DNA of 64,000 nt from Populus alba. Lineage: Eukaryota > Streptophyta > Magnoliopsida > Malpighiales > Salicaceae. Below the pieces are notes generated by a model. It saw only the letters and a list, made by a program, of their open reading frames with translations. It was not told where the DNA came from and made no database searches. The position numbers were made by a program, and so were the translations under genes. Positions 1 to 11,240 of this stretch are shown piece by piece. The DNA lies in assembly GCF_005239225.2 (NCBI RefSeq), contig NC_133293.1, forward strand, positions 3,906,001 to 3,970,000, written 5' to 3'. Within the stretch, counting starts at the first letter, position 1, and every line of letters starts with the position of its first letter.

Positions 1-122
1 GCTAGTAGGGGAAGTGGGAATAAATAATGATTCTCACTTCATTGACTTACTTGGAAGAGAAACGTCTTTTCCTTTAATGTAAAAAGAGAGAATCATTATT
101 TATTCCCACTTCCCCTATTAGC
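1..122. repeat. Foldback (MITE-like) inverted repeat
   Basis: Positions 1-35 and 88-122 are reverse complements over 35 bases with one mismatch, separated by about 52 bases. Such a stem-loop fits a small foldback element or a MITE end pair. A plant microRNA precursor is possible but nothing in particular supports it. The left arm touches the window edge, so the true end may lie outside. Confidence 0.6.
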
Positions 123-1776
123 TTCTTAGGGCAATGATAACAAAGATGTCAGACTTACTAAATACAAAGGAAAGCTCGCCATGACTTGCATTGATAGGGA
201 GAGAAATTTCATGGAAATATGATCATGGAGGATAACGATAGAAAACAATGGAGAAAAAGGCATTAAATAAACATAGGGGTTTTAACAAGGAAAAAACCCC
301 ACATAAGTCCTTTGGCCTTCTGATGTCTAATGTTGTGTTGATGGGAGAATATTTTCCTGATGTGATATTCTTCAACTTTAAGACTGGGTACATTATCTGC
401 TGTGATTAGGGAAAGGTCTTCTCCATGAATGCTTCCCATTTCAGCTCACCTTTGCCATTAAGGAAAAAGCACAGTTAGTTCATTGCCCCAAGGCATGGTT
501 CTCTAGATGGAATAATCCAAATGAGATATGAAGAATTGAAAGAAATTCAAAGATAATGTCAGAAGGTTGGTGAGCAAGACATGGGCAGATTTTGTGAAGA
601 ATGATATCCACGATCATATCGTCAATAGGCCATCACCAATGAATGATAATAAGACATGGATAACCGATGAAGAAGTTGTTTAGAAATGTCATGTTGTCAA
701 TTTTGTTGCCCATCAATATGTTTTGGGATCACATCTCATTTTTTAATGGATTAAGCTTTATTCTTAGTCTTATTATTATCTTGAAATAAACAGATATTTC
801 GTTCAAATTTTATTTTGGAAAAATATTTTGATTGAACTCGAACATGCAAAATTAAAAGTCTTTTGATTCCAGAAAAGACTTGATGTTCGTTAAAATGACA
901 AGAGATGATTGAACCAATCTTGAGCTCACACACCACAAAATTGAACCACACATTATATAGCTAAGTTTTAGCAGTATGCCTAATGACATGTAGTGGATTC
1001 GCCAGTTATGGATTCGCAAATCATGACTCTTTGCAAATCCAAATCATTACACTAGATGAGGTTAAAATTTATTGATTTTAACCAACATTGCTTGAAATGA
1101 AAAAAGGCAATCTTTGTTATGCTTTCACTTTCTAAAGATTATATCCCTTATGGTCCTTATTTGAGCATTATATAATTTTTCTTTCAAAGAAACCCTGACT
1201 AGGATCACACTCCACATCGGGGGCAAATAAGAGATATTTTGAAGACACTGATAAAATCAATAGAAAAGAGAAGGATAGGAACAAAAGCCTAATGTTTGAG
1301 ACAGGGCTAAAAAAAATAAACATGGATTAGGGGTAGAAAATACTGATGTTGGTTTTTCTTTATCATCTAGACAAAGCAGTGAAGATGGGCGCTGGAATCA
1401 ATCAAGTCATAGTTATTAGACACAACAAAGGCCAAAAGTCAAAAACCAAAAAGTGTTGAGCTACAAACATGACTTTTAAGGTCCGTGATAAAGCCCTTCA
1501 AATTGATCAAGATTGGTCATTCATCAAAAAATAGATTATGACCTATGTTAAGAGAATTTTGATTTTGCCCTTAACATGACTTTATGTCATTCCTCTGCAA
1601 CAACAACAATAGAAAGAGAGTTGATGGATAATTGATGTTGATCCTAGATCTTTGAAACCCTCAAACACATTTTGAGCTGGTGAAATCCCTTTCTTTTATA
1701 ACCTTGAACCATAGCCTGCATTATGTGCTTTGAAAAGCCTTTTTTGATCAAGTAAGCATCTAAACTGATAAATGGC

Positions 1777-1944
1777 GCTCTCAAAAGCTTGAAGAGCCTT
1801 TTTCATAAGAGTCATAGCTTCATGAATTAAGCTCTCTTAAAAGCTTGAAGAGCCTTTTAATAAGAGTCATAGCTTCATGAATTAAGCTCTCTCAAAAGCT
1901 TGAAGAGCCTTTTCATAAGAGTCATAACTTCATGAATTAAGCTA
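1777..1944. repeat. Short tandem repeat, three units of about 56-62 bp
   Basis: The phrase AAAGCTTGAAGAGCC followed by CATAAGAGTCATAGC and TTCATGAATTAAGCT occurs three times in a row with minor changes. The matching place in the inner element (about 6860-6910) has no such expansion, so the array arose inside this copy. Confidence 0.75.
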
Positions 1945-2636
1945 TTGGTTATTATGCATGCTAATAAAATAAGAGCTCAAAAAAAAAAAAAAACCTCTCT
2001 TAATAAAGCCTGAGATTTGACATGAGCATCTTGTTTTTAAAATTCACATAATGGTCACCTTATCTCGGACCATCAAAGATATACCCAAAATCAGAGTTTA
2101 AAATGGATTAAAAAAAACATGGGGAAAGCCATTTTAATCCTACAATAGGTCAATTTTTGTTTTCAAAATACATGACAATCAAGAAACTGTGTATTTTGAA
2201 TAACATGTGTTGGATCATTGATAAAAAAACTTGATTTTCTAAAGGACATCTCTGATTTCATTTCAACAAACTAGACTTTGAATAGACATGATCATTGAAA
2301 TGTGAGAATTGATTCCAGAACAAGGAAGATTGTTGAACAAATAAGAACATCGATTGAGTTTGCGAAATCCTTGACGTAAATGATATTGACACTTCTTGAC
2401 ACTCCTTGAGAAGTGGGGCAGCCAAGGGCAATGCATTTGAAACCTAAAAAAAAAGAGAAGCAAAATTCAGATTATTTGGGGGCAAATAAAGAATTAAATG
2501 CCAAGTCAACAAAGTCCACTAAAGTTATGATTAGCATTTGGTAATGACAAGAACCTCCTGCGAGCATGTTCAGATCAACTGGGGGCAATGTTTAAAAATA
2601 TCCCGTGACCTAGTGAACCCTCGTCAGCAATCGGCA

Positions 2637-4467
2637 TGTTTTGATAAATTTTCGACCCATGTTTTGATAAATTTTTAGAAAAATCCAAAAATAGAGAAAA
2701 AAAAACAAAAATCCAAAAAGATATGTTTTTTTTATATATATATATTTTCATCATTTTAGCATTTTCAACGTCGTCTAAAAATGAATTTAAATTTTTAAGG
2801 GTCTTTCAAATGTGTTCGACTTTTCACGCATCATTTTTAAAATAATTGATTTTCCTCATAGAGTCGACGTTGATATTGCTTGTTTTAAAAAAAAATACAA
2901 AAAAAAAAGAAAAAATCAAAATTAAAAAAGAAGAAGTTAAGGGACCAAGTTTGGAGACCTAGCAACATATTTGCCTATAAATAGGAGTTTCCAACACTTG
3001 CACAAAGGGGGGCAATTTTGCAAATTCAAAAGGAACACAAGAAACCCTAAACCTAGTCCAAACTCTAACCGTATGGTAGCGCTCCCACTTGGCAAAACAG
3101 AGCAGCCGCTGCCCCCCCCACTGGTTGCTAATTTTTTTTCTTGGCCACTCACCTCCCAACCATCTTCATCTCACCCAGCTATTGTGGCCTCACTCTCTCC
3201 TTCTCCAACCACTATCCCCCTCTGCTACAACTATCCTCAGTTGTTCCCCCCTGTAGCCGGCCAAAGCCGTTCCTTTCCCTCAACTAAAACCGATCCAAAC
3301 CTGCAGATCCCTCAGTCATTTCAGCCTCCCCTCTTTTTAGATTTTGGCTTACTTCCCCTGCATTTCCTTCCTGGTTGTAACCTCCCTGTAGCAAAGCTCC
3401 AATCAGCCTTCAGCTGGCCACACACCAGTCATCTTCCTCTGTGAACACAGAGCCTCTCCCTCATAAAAACTAGCCGCTGCTCTTCTTCCTCTAGCTGCTC
3501 ACAACAGACCAGCCCGAACACAGCGGCACTCCTAGACCTAGATCTATCTGCCGTCTTCCTCCAGCTCATCCTGCACAGCGGCATCACCGCCCAACCGCCA
3601 GACCTATCACCAGGTGAAGAAGGAAAGAATAGACGCCAGAAAGAAGAAAGAAGATGTAAAAGAATAGATTTAAAAAAGGAAAATCAGAATAGATCTGGAC
3701 AGAAATGGAGTTAAATTGATTGTTGCGTGTGTTCTCTTTTCTTGTTTTACAAGTCACTGCTGATGCTGGAGTGAGGAGGAGATCGTGCAGTTTTAGATCC
3801 AACGGACTTCGCTCCAACAGTAGCAGCGGCGCACGGGTGCACGAGCCGCTAGTGGCGAAGACGCGCCACCACTGTTCCTGCGGTTCCAGAAGGACTTCCT
3901 TACAATTACTGGAGTTTTTAAGGGCTGTTTTGTAATTTTTAAATTGTTTAATGTAAATTTTTTTGTTTAGTTTTGAATTTTTATAATTTGTAATGTGGAT
4001 GTAAAAAAGAAAAGAAAAGGAAAAATAAAAGGAGAAAAAAGTAAAAAAAATATAGTGAACGTGAATGTGTGGTTTGTATTTTTTTATGAATTTGTTTTTT
4101 TTATTTATGATAAAATTGCAAAGAATAAAGAAGAATTTAATATTTTGATTTGCTCACGGTCAAGAATTATGAACTTATATGTAAGTCGTATTTCTAATAT
4201 TCGATGAAAAAACAAAAATTTTAAAACTTCTTTAACACGTTAAAGCCATGAAGCAACTTACCTTAGGTAGGGTGTGTTAGGGGTGCTAATACCTTTCCTA
4301 ACCACAACCAGTCCCTTACTCGCGAATCTCTGACAAGACCAGTACAACCGGTTTCCTACTAGCCTTCAATAAATTACTAGGTGGCGGCGACTCCCAACGA
4401 ACCAATCAATAGCAAACGCATAACAAAAAAAAATCGCCAGCCGATGTCGCACGGGTGACGTGCGACA
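2637..4467 (+). repeat. 5' LTR of inner Tat-like element
   Basis: This LTR is about 1.83 kb and nearly identical to 9342-10610 except for a segment (about 3203-3737) missing from the right LTR. A TATA box (TATAAATA) lies at 2976-2983. Downstream is a C-rich, apparently open stretch that is LTR leader sequence, not a gene. It ends in GTGCGACA. Confidence 0.8.
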
Positions 4468-4470
4468 TAA

Positions 4471-4488
4471 TGGCAACTCCACTAGGGA
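4471..4488 (+). other. Primer-binding-like site
   Basis: TGGCAACTCCACTAGGGA starts four bases after the LTR end, the normal place for the tRNA primer site. It has the TGG start expected from a tRNA CCA end. The exact tRNA cannot be named with certainty; Ogre-type elements are reported to use tRNA-Arg. Confidence 0.55.
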
Positions 4489-4669
4489 AGGTACTGTTTC
4501 TGACATTATTGGACTAAGCTTTTTGTATTTGACGTGTTTAAGTTCTTTTAATTTTATCTTTTGTTTTTAATGTTTTTGATTCCATGCATTTTATAGAATT
4601 GTTTCATGCAACACAAGCTTTTAGGTTAGGTGGGGAACTAGCAATCTGCCCTAAGACTATTGGTCAAGG

Positions 4670-5992
4670 TTCATATGCTTAAAGGTTATGCTCAATATGT
4701 TATTTGCATGAAATAATAACAAAAATAAAGGTATGTTATTAGCACACATGATCCTATTAATAATAAAGGCTCATTTGTCAAGGAAAGTCTAGTGGAATTT
4801 TGAGCCAAATTACCAACAAAAACTAGAACATGTTGAAACAAAAATCAAGAAGTTTTGCAGGCATGATCAAACTGAGGTAGTTTTTTTTTTTTTTTAACAA
4901 GAACAGACTCCATTCTACAATGATGGTGTAATTCCCCTTCAGCCAGTCTTCCCATAAAAGATTTTACAGAAATACAGGATTGTGTTGAGGGTCTTGACCA
5001 CGTTTCCCAACTCATATCTGAGTGTCTGCTTGGTAATGGTGGGTATACGTGCCTTAACCATTTCTTGCAACGCCCCTATACTGTCTTTATGAAGATCATC
5101 ACTAGGCAGATATGAGACCCATTTGAGACCAGGTGAAAAACCTACCCATGTTCACATAATGAATAGAACCTATCTTTAGGTTGTATGTGCTATCGTTATT
5201 TGCATTAGGGCAAACCCTTCTTGAAGCATTTTGAACTCAAGACTTGTGGGTGACACAATGGCCGTCACTCAGAAAATTTTCATTGTAGAGTTTGGGCAAG
5301 AATCACGATTCTTATTTCATCATACAAGAGTTACGACCATATGTCACCCCTCAAAGGGCGAGTTCATCATATAGATTACATGTTCATACATTTGTCATGC
5401 ATGCACCGAGATGAAAAGTAGGTACCCTACAAGTGTACAACACCCGACGTTGAATGAAAAAACATGAAAGATGAAGAGTGTGCTCGCCGTAACGTCCATT
5501 TTTAAGAAGAGTTGGAGTTTCTAAAGACATGTGTGACTTGCCTCTAGCTTACTCGAGCAAATACTGAAAAATAACTCTAGGAAAGTTCCTTCCAACTGAC
5601 CAATCTTCTTCGTTCAAAACCCAACAACGACTCTGCCTGAAGAAATTAGGGGCAAACGTGGTCAAGACCCTCAACACAATCCTGTATTTTTGTAAAATCT
5701 TTTATGGGAAGACTGGCCGAAGGGGAATTACACCATCATTGCAGAATGGAGTCTGTTCTTGTTAAAAAAAAAAAAAAAACTACCTCAGTTTGATCATGCC
5801 TGCAAAACTTCTTGATTTTTGTTTCAACCTGTTCCAGTTTTTGTTGGTAATTTGGCTCAAAATTCCACTAGACTTTCCTTGACGAATGAGCCTTTATTGT
5901 TAATAGGATCATGTGTGCTAATAACATACCTTTATTTTTGTTATTGTTTCATGCAAATAACATATTGAGCATAACCTTTAAGCATGAAACCA
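4670..5992. repeat. Large inverted repeat, arms of about 340 bp
   Basis: The left arm (about 4670-5008) and right arm (about 5651-5992) are reverse complements with only scattered mismatches. For example TTAAAGGTTATGCTC at 4680 pairs with GAGCATAACCTTTAA near 5967-5981, and GGGTCTTGACCACG near 4990 pairs with CGTGGTCAAGACCC near 5657. The arms surround about 640 bp. RNA from the element would fold into a long hairpin. This lies just inside the 5' LTR, where gag would normally be. Confidence 0.85.
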
Positions 5993-7564
5993 TTACACCA
6001 AGAATCTTTGGGTATAGTTTCTTCCAAAACTATGCATGATCACATATGTTCACAAGGATTTTTGAGAATTCAAAGTTTAGTACAAAAACATAAATCATGT
6101 TGATGTTTGTCCAAAGAAACGAGTTTTGGAAATTCAAGTAATTCCTTAGAAAGGTAACCATACACCTCGAAAACCTAAAAAAAAATAGAGAAGAACAAAA
6201 AAATCATGAAGTGACTCCAAAAGTTGAGTTTTATTTGAAAGAATAATCAGAAATCACATTATATACTCGCATGAAAGCAAGGCTTACCGATCCTAAAGCA
6301 TGAGTTTGAAATGAAGAAAGGCTATCTTTAATAATCTTTTCACGAGGCTAAAATATATCATTTGCAATCCCCTTTTGAGCCTAATGCTTTTCTTGAGATA
6401 AATAACCTTGGCTAGGATCACACCTCACACTGGGGGCAAGTGCGATGACATAGAAAAAACCTTAATGATTGAAAGTGCCCAAGCAACACTAGGGGGCATA
6501 AAAGAAAATTCTCAATCATTAAAGGTGCCCGAACAAATCTAGGGGGCGTGAAGAAAAATCCAAAGGATCAAAAGTTTTGAGATTAAAAAAATAAAAAAAA
6601 CAATATGATGATGCTCAAAACCATATGAAGAAAACAAAAGCAAAGAGAAAGTGCCCAAGCCCATCACTAGGGGGCACGATATACAATTTTTGAAAGACAT
6701 TTAAATGACAAAAGGTCAAGAAACAAGCACAAGTGATCCTTAGTTTTCAAATCCCTTAAACACTTTTTGAGCTTGTAAATATCCTTTTTCTTCATAACCA
6801 ATAGCCAAAGTCTACATTACGTGCCTAATCAAGCCCCTTCTAATCAAAGGCAAGCAATCTGGATCGGTAGGCAGTGCTCTCTCATGCGAACCAAATCATT
6901 ATTCATGCAAATAAAATAAATGCTTTGAAAATCTATTCTCTATAACCCTCAAATTGAAATTTGAACCATTTTTGACAAACCAAGCATCACTTCACATTGT
7001 TCCTCAAAAGCAAAACATAAACATTTTCACCACTTCTGAAAACCTCTTAATAGGAATCACTTGAATTTCTTCAGAATGAGTTCACTTTGAATCGACGTCA
7101 AAATGATTTCTGTGTCAGGAATAGCTTTGAAATTCCAAAAATTTCTGGATGAAAACAAGTCTTTGTCAAACCTTCCTTCACATAGCCTCATCCCTAAACC
7201 TGATTTGAATATTTGGGGGCATGATCAAGCTAGGGGGCAATCAAAAACATCTGGTAGAGTTGGCTCCATGATTCCCTTTTCTAAGAAATTGTCGGGCAAA
7301 ATTGGCAACCCTTGAGATAAAGGGGCGTAGGACAAAGAAGTATGATGATATCAAGTCTTTCTTAAGCGTCAAGATCATAAGAGATGACTCGGGTAAGCAA
7401 GAGCAAAAAAGCCGTCGAAGTTCACTACCAACACTCGAACTTTTGAGAAAAGAAAGACACCATGAAGAAATGGGGACCTATATTTCTCAGGTAAGTATAC
7501 ATGCACATTGACCATAATGCATTGCTTTCAACATTGTCAAATCGGTGTTTCATCATCACCTTTT
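5993..7564 (+). other. Non-coding interior of inner element
   Basis: This stretch holds no gene. It contains repeated AGGGGGCA blocks and weak repeats such as GTGCCCAAGC / GTGCCCGAAC (6470-6680). The two short open frames at 7103-7315 and 7302-7511 have no recognisable domain. Confidence 0.6.
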
Positions 7565-8056
7565 GGGTAGTGCGTTTTCTAACCCTATCTCATTTTGAGT
7601 GTGCTTTTAAGCCACCATCTCTTGTGTAGTGCGTTTTCTAACCCTACCTCATTTCGAGTGCGCCTTTGAGCCTTCACCTCCTTTTGTGTGCGCCTTTGAG
7701 CCATCATCTCGGGTAGTGCATTTTCTAACCCTACCTCATTTCGAGTGTGCCTTTGAGCCACCATCTTTTGGGTAGTGTGTTTTCTAACCCTATCTCCTTT
7801 TGAGCGCTCCTTTGAGCCCTCGCTTCTCAGGTAGTGCGTTTTCTAACCCTACCTCATTTTCGAGTGTGCCTTTGAGCCACCATCTCTTGGGTAGTGCGTT
7901 TTCTAACCCTACCTCATTTTGAGTGTGCCTTCGAGCCCTCACTTCTCAGGTAGTGTGTTTTCTAACCCTACCTCATTTTGAGCACGCCTTTGAGCCCTCA
8001 CTTCTCAGGTAGTGTGTTTTCTAACCCTACCTCCTTTCGAGTGTGCCTTTGAGCCA
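7565..8056 (+). repeat. Tandem repeat array 1 (about 59-bp unit, eight units)
   Basis: GTAGTG.GTTTTCTAACCC followed by CTCATTT.GAGTG.GCC and TTTGAGCC recurs about eight times, mostly at 58-60 bp spacing with one longer unit. It lies upstream of the 3' LTR, in the region known to be hypervariable in Tat/Ogre elements. Confidence 0.85.
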
Positions 8057-8069
8057 TTGTCAACATTTT

Positions 8070-8335
8070 TCTGGGTAGGTCACCCATTACAACGCGACCA
8101 ATTCTCCATGTTTGTTTTACCTAGGTAGGTCACCCATTACAATGAGGCTATTCTTCCACTTGGGTAGGTCACCCATTACAATGAGACCACTCTTTCCTTT
8201 TTTTCTGGGTAGGTCACCCATTACAATGAGACCGCACTTCACATTGTTTCCATCTGGGTAGGTCACCCATCATAATGAGACCGTTTTTCACATTCTTTCC
8301 ACCTGGGTAGGTCACCCATCATAATGAGACCACTT
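8070..8335 (+). repeat. Tandem repeat array 2 (39-51 bp unit, six units)
   Basis: The core GGGTAGGTCACCCAT then ACAATGAGACC occurs at about 8072, 8123, 8162, 8207, 8254 and 8304. GGGT..ACCC inside the core is a small palindrome. It follows array 1 directly and shares no sequence with it. Confidence 0.85.
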
Positions 8336-8344
8336 TTTACACAT

Positions 8345-9160
8345 TCTTTTGTTTTGGTTAAATGAGGTTGCTAAATGGGATCTCAAGTAGCTTTGGTTAA
8401 AGGGAATCGTCGAATGAGATTTCAGGTTAACCAAGCTACGCATATTTTTTTGGTTTTGGTTTAATGAGGTCGCCAGATGGGATCTCAGATAGCTTTGGTT
8501 AAAGGGAATCGCCAGATAGGATTTCAGGTTCACCGAGCTACCCATATTTTTTAGTTCCCATTTAATGAGGTAACCAGATGGGATCTCAAGTAGCTTTGGT
8601 TAAAGGGAATCGCTAGATGAGATTTCAGGTTGACCGAGCTACCCATATTTTTTTAGTTCCAGTTTAATGAGGTCGCCAGATGGGATTTTAGGTTGACCGA
8701 GCTACATATATTTTTTAGTTCCAGTTGAATGAGGTCGCCAGATGGGATCTTAGGTGGCTTTGGTTAAAGGGAATCGCCATATGGGATTTCAAGTTGACCG
8801 AGCTCCACACATATTTTTTAGTTCCAGTTGAATGAGGTCACCAGATGGGATCTCAGGTGGCTTTGGTTAAAGGGAATCGCCAGATGAAATTTCAGGTTGA
8901 CTAAGCTACACATAGTTTTTAGTTCCAGTTAATGAGGTCACCAGATGGGATCTTAGGTGGCTTTGGTTAAAGGGAATCTCCATATGGGATTTCAGGTTGA
9001 ACGAGTTACACACATTCTTTGGTTTTGGTTAAAGAAGGTCGCCAGATTGGATCTTAAGTTAATGGAGAAAAAAAAAACAAAGAGAGAAAGTTCGAACCCT
9101 GCCATCATGAAGAACATTTTTTTTCGGTTCTGGTTAAAGGAGATCATCAGATGGGATCTC
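8345..9160 (+). repeat. Tandem repeat array 3 (about 100-bp unit, about eight units)
   Basis: Each unit has GAGGTCGCCAGATGGGATCT, then GGTTAAAGGGAATCGCC, then TTTCAGGTTGACCGAGCTAC and an ATATTTTTTAG spacer. Some units are partial. Related single units occur in the outer element at 12078-12119 and 13570-13800, so the repeat is shared by the family and expanded here. Confidence 0.85.
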
Positions 9161-9326
9161 AGGTTAACGAAAAAAAAAATAGAGAGAAAGAGAAAGTGAA
9201 AGAAAAAGAAAAAGAAAAAAGAGAGTAAGGTCTTTAGATGAGTGGATTCAACAAGTTAGGAAGACAAGTTTTTCTTTACAAAGCTTATTATGCAAAACGT
9301 TGAGGAGTTTTGCTCCGTAAGCATTG

Positions 9327-9341
9327 TAAAGAGGGGGCATC
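9327..9341 (+). other. Polypurine tract of inner element
   Basis: AAAGAGGGGGCATC abuts the right LTR. The same tract stands before the outer element's 3' LTR at 13951-13964, which ties the two elements to one family. Confidence 0.75.
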
Positions 9342-10610
9342 TATTGCTACCCAATTTTTGACCCATGTTTTGATAAATTTTTAGAAAAATCCAAAAATAG
9401 AGAAAAACAACAAAAATCCAATAAAATATGTTTTTTTAATATATTTTCATCATTTTAGCATTTTCAACGTCGTCTAAAAAAGAATTTAAATTTTTAAGGG
9501 TCTTTCAAACGCATTCGACTTTTCACACATCATTTTTAAAATCATTGATTTTCCTCATAGAGTCGACGTTGATATTGCTCGTTTTAAAAAAAATACAAAA
9601 AAATAAGAAAAAATCAAAATTTACAAAAAAAGAAGTTGAGGGACCAAGTTTGGAGACCTAGCAACATATTTGCCTATAAATAGGAGTTTCCAACACTTGT
9701 ATAAAGGGGGGCAATTTTGCAAATTCAAAAGGAACACAAGAAACCCTAAACCTAGTCCAAACTCTAATCGTATGGCAGCGCTCCCACTTGGCAAAACAGA
9801 GCAGCCGTTGCCCCCCCACTGGTTGTTGATTTTTTTTTCTTGGCCGCTCACCTCCCAGCCATCTTCATCTCACCCAGCTGTTGTGGCCTCACTCTCTCCT
9901 TTTCTTGTTTTACAAGTCATCGCTGATGCAGGAGTGAGGAGGAGATCGTGCGGTTTCAGATCCAACGGACTGCGCTCCAATAGTAGCAGCGGCGTGTCGG
10001 TTCACGTGCTGCCAGTGGCGGAGGTGCGTGGACAGATGCGACGCCACTATTCCTACAGTTCCAGAAGGACTTCCTTGCAATTCCTGGAGTTTTTAGGGGT
10101 TGTTTTGTAATGTTTAAATTGTTTAATGTAACTTTTTTTTTGTTTAGTTTTGAATTTTTATAATTTGTAATGTGGATGTAAAAAAGAAAAGAAAAGAAAA
10201 AAGAAAAGGAGAAAAAAGGAAAAAAAAATATAGTGAACGTGAATGTGTGGTTCGTATTTTTTTATGAATTTGATTTTTTATTTATGATAAAATTGCAAAG
10301 AATAAAGAAGAATTTAATATTTTGATTTGCTCACGGTCTAGAATTATGAACTTATACATAAGTCATATTTCTAATATCCGATGAAAAAGTAAAATTTTTA
10401 AAACTTCTTTAACACGTCAAAGCCACGAAGCAGCTTACCTCAGGTAAGGTGCGTTAAGGGTGCTAATACCTTCCTTAACCATAACCAGTACATCCGGTTT
10501 CCTAGTAGCCTTCAATAAATTACTAGGTGGCGACTCCCAACGAACCAATCAACAACAAAATGCATAACAAAAACAATCGCCAGCCAATTCCGTGCGGGTG
10601 ACGTGCGACA
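9342..10610 (+). repeat. 3' LTR of inner Tat-like element
   Basis: This LTR is about 1.27 kb and matches 2637-4467 but lacks about 535 bp. The junction falls in CTCTCTCCTTTTCTTG near 9894, where the left LTR has CTCTCTCCTTCTCC near 3193 and CTCTTTTCTTG near 3733. The TATA box is at 9675-9682. It ends in GTGCGACA at 10610. Confidence 0.8.
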
Positions 10611-10611
10611 A

Positions 10612-11240
10612 AAAGATGTAGTTGAAGAGCATTTTCATGTCATCATCCTTTGAAAAATGGATATTGATCAATATGGCCATATAGTTGCATTTGAATGAAT
10701 GACAAAAGGATGCAATTCACCAAGATGGAAAGTGGCGCAAAGATATACTTGAAGGACATCTTCATGTCGTCATTCTTTGAAAAGTGGATATTGATTGATG
10801 TGGGTATATAGTTGCATTTGAATGAATGATAAAAGGAAGCAATTTACCAAGACTGGTTGTGGAGTCATCATCCTTTGAAATATGGATATCGACCGATGTG
10901 GGCATACGGTTGCAATTAAATGAATACCGAAAAGATGCACACCACCAGGACTAATAATGGAACAAAGATGTACGTGAAAGACATTTTCATATCATCATCC
11001 TTTGAAACATGACTATTGATTGACGAGGACAAACGATTGAATAAGAATGAATGGTGAAAAGAGGCACCCCTCCAAGATTGGTTGTGGAACAATGCTGAAC
11101 TTGAAGGATAATTCCATATTGAAAGATGTTATCACACAACTTCATTAAATGAATGTCGGAAAGGCACCCACTTTGAAGGCTGACTGTGGGAAAATTTGTT
11201 TTGAACCCAAATGCACACTTCATCGTATGAGTTTGGGTGA
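10612..11240 (+). repeat. Tandem repeat, about 115-127 bp, four to five units
   Basis: The motif TTTCATGTC.TCATCCTTTGAAA and TTGAATGAATG recurs near 10635, 10765, 10868, 10990 and 11045-11110, increasingly diverged. It is not found in the inner element. Confidence 0.7.

Larger units (their letters stand above)
1..2636 (+). mobile_element. Outer Tat-like LTR retrotransposon, internal part (left piece)
   Basis: There is no coding frame of note. The order of short phrases (CCTT..TTTATAACC near 1690, the GGGGGCAA blocks near 2475 and 2580) matches the internal region of the inner element at about 5900-7250. I therefore read this stretch as the internal region of a related, older element into which the inner element inserted at about 2637, with the remainder resuming at 10611. 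The direction is given by the 3' LTR at 13965. It is a non-coding, degraded Ty3/gypsy relative; its 5' LTR lies outside the window. Confidence 0.5.
2637..10610 (+). mobile_element. Inner Tat/Ogre-like non-coding LTR retrotransposon
   Basis: Two long direct repeats (2637-4467 and 9342-10610) bound about 4.9 kb that contains no gag or pol frame; all open frames are under 80 codons. A primer-binding-like site starts four bases after the left LTR, and a purine run (GAGGGGGCATC) immediately precedes the right LTR. The LTR 3' ends carry the GGTGCTAATACCTT and CTAGGTGG.GACTC blocks that I know from Tat/Ogre-type LTRs. With no proteins it must have been mobilised by a relative (a LARD-type element). 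No clear target duplication is visible: CGGCA stands on the left and AAAAG on the right, and the first 20 bases of the left LTR look rearranged. Confidence 0.75.

Noticed and set aside
2971..3444. 157-codon open frame, Pro/Ser-rich
   Set aside because: It lies inside the 5' LTR downstream of the TATA box; the 3' LTR copy has a deletion and a different frame. This is C-rich LTR leader, not a gene.
7103..7511. Two adjacent 70-codon frames in the inner Tat-like element
   Set aside because: No gag or other domain; the surrounding interior is stop-rich and repeat-derived.
7565..9160. CRISPR-like regular repeats
   Set aside because: Units are contiguous and diverged without unique spacers, and lie in a plant retrotransposon; they are ordinary tandem repeats.
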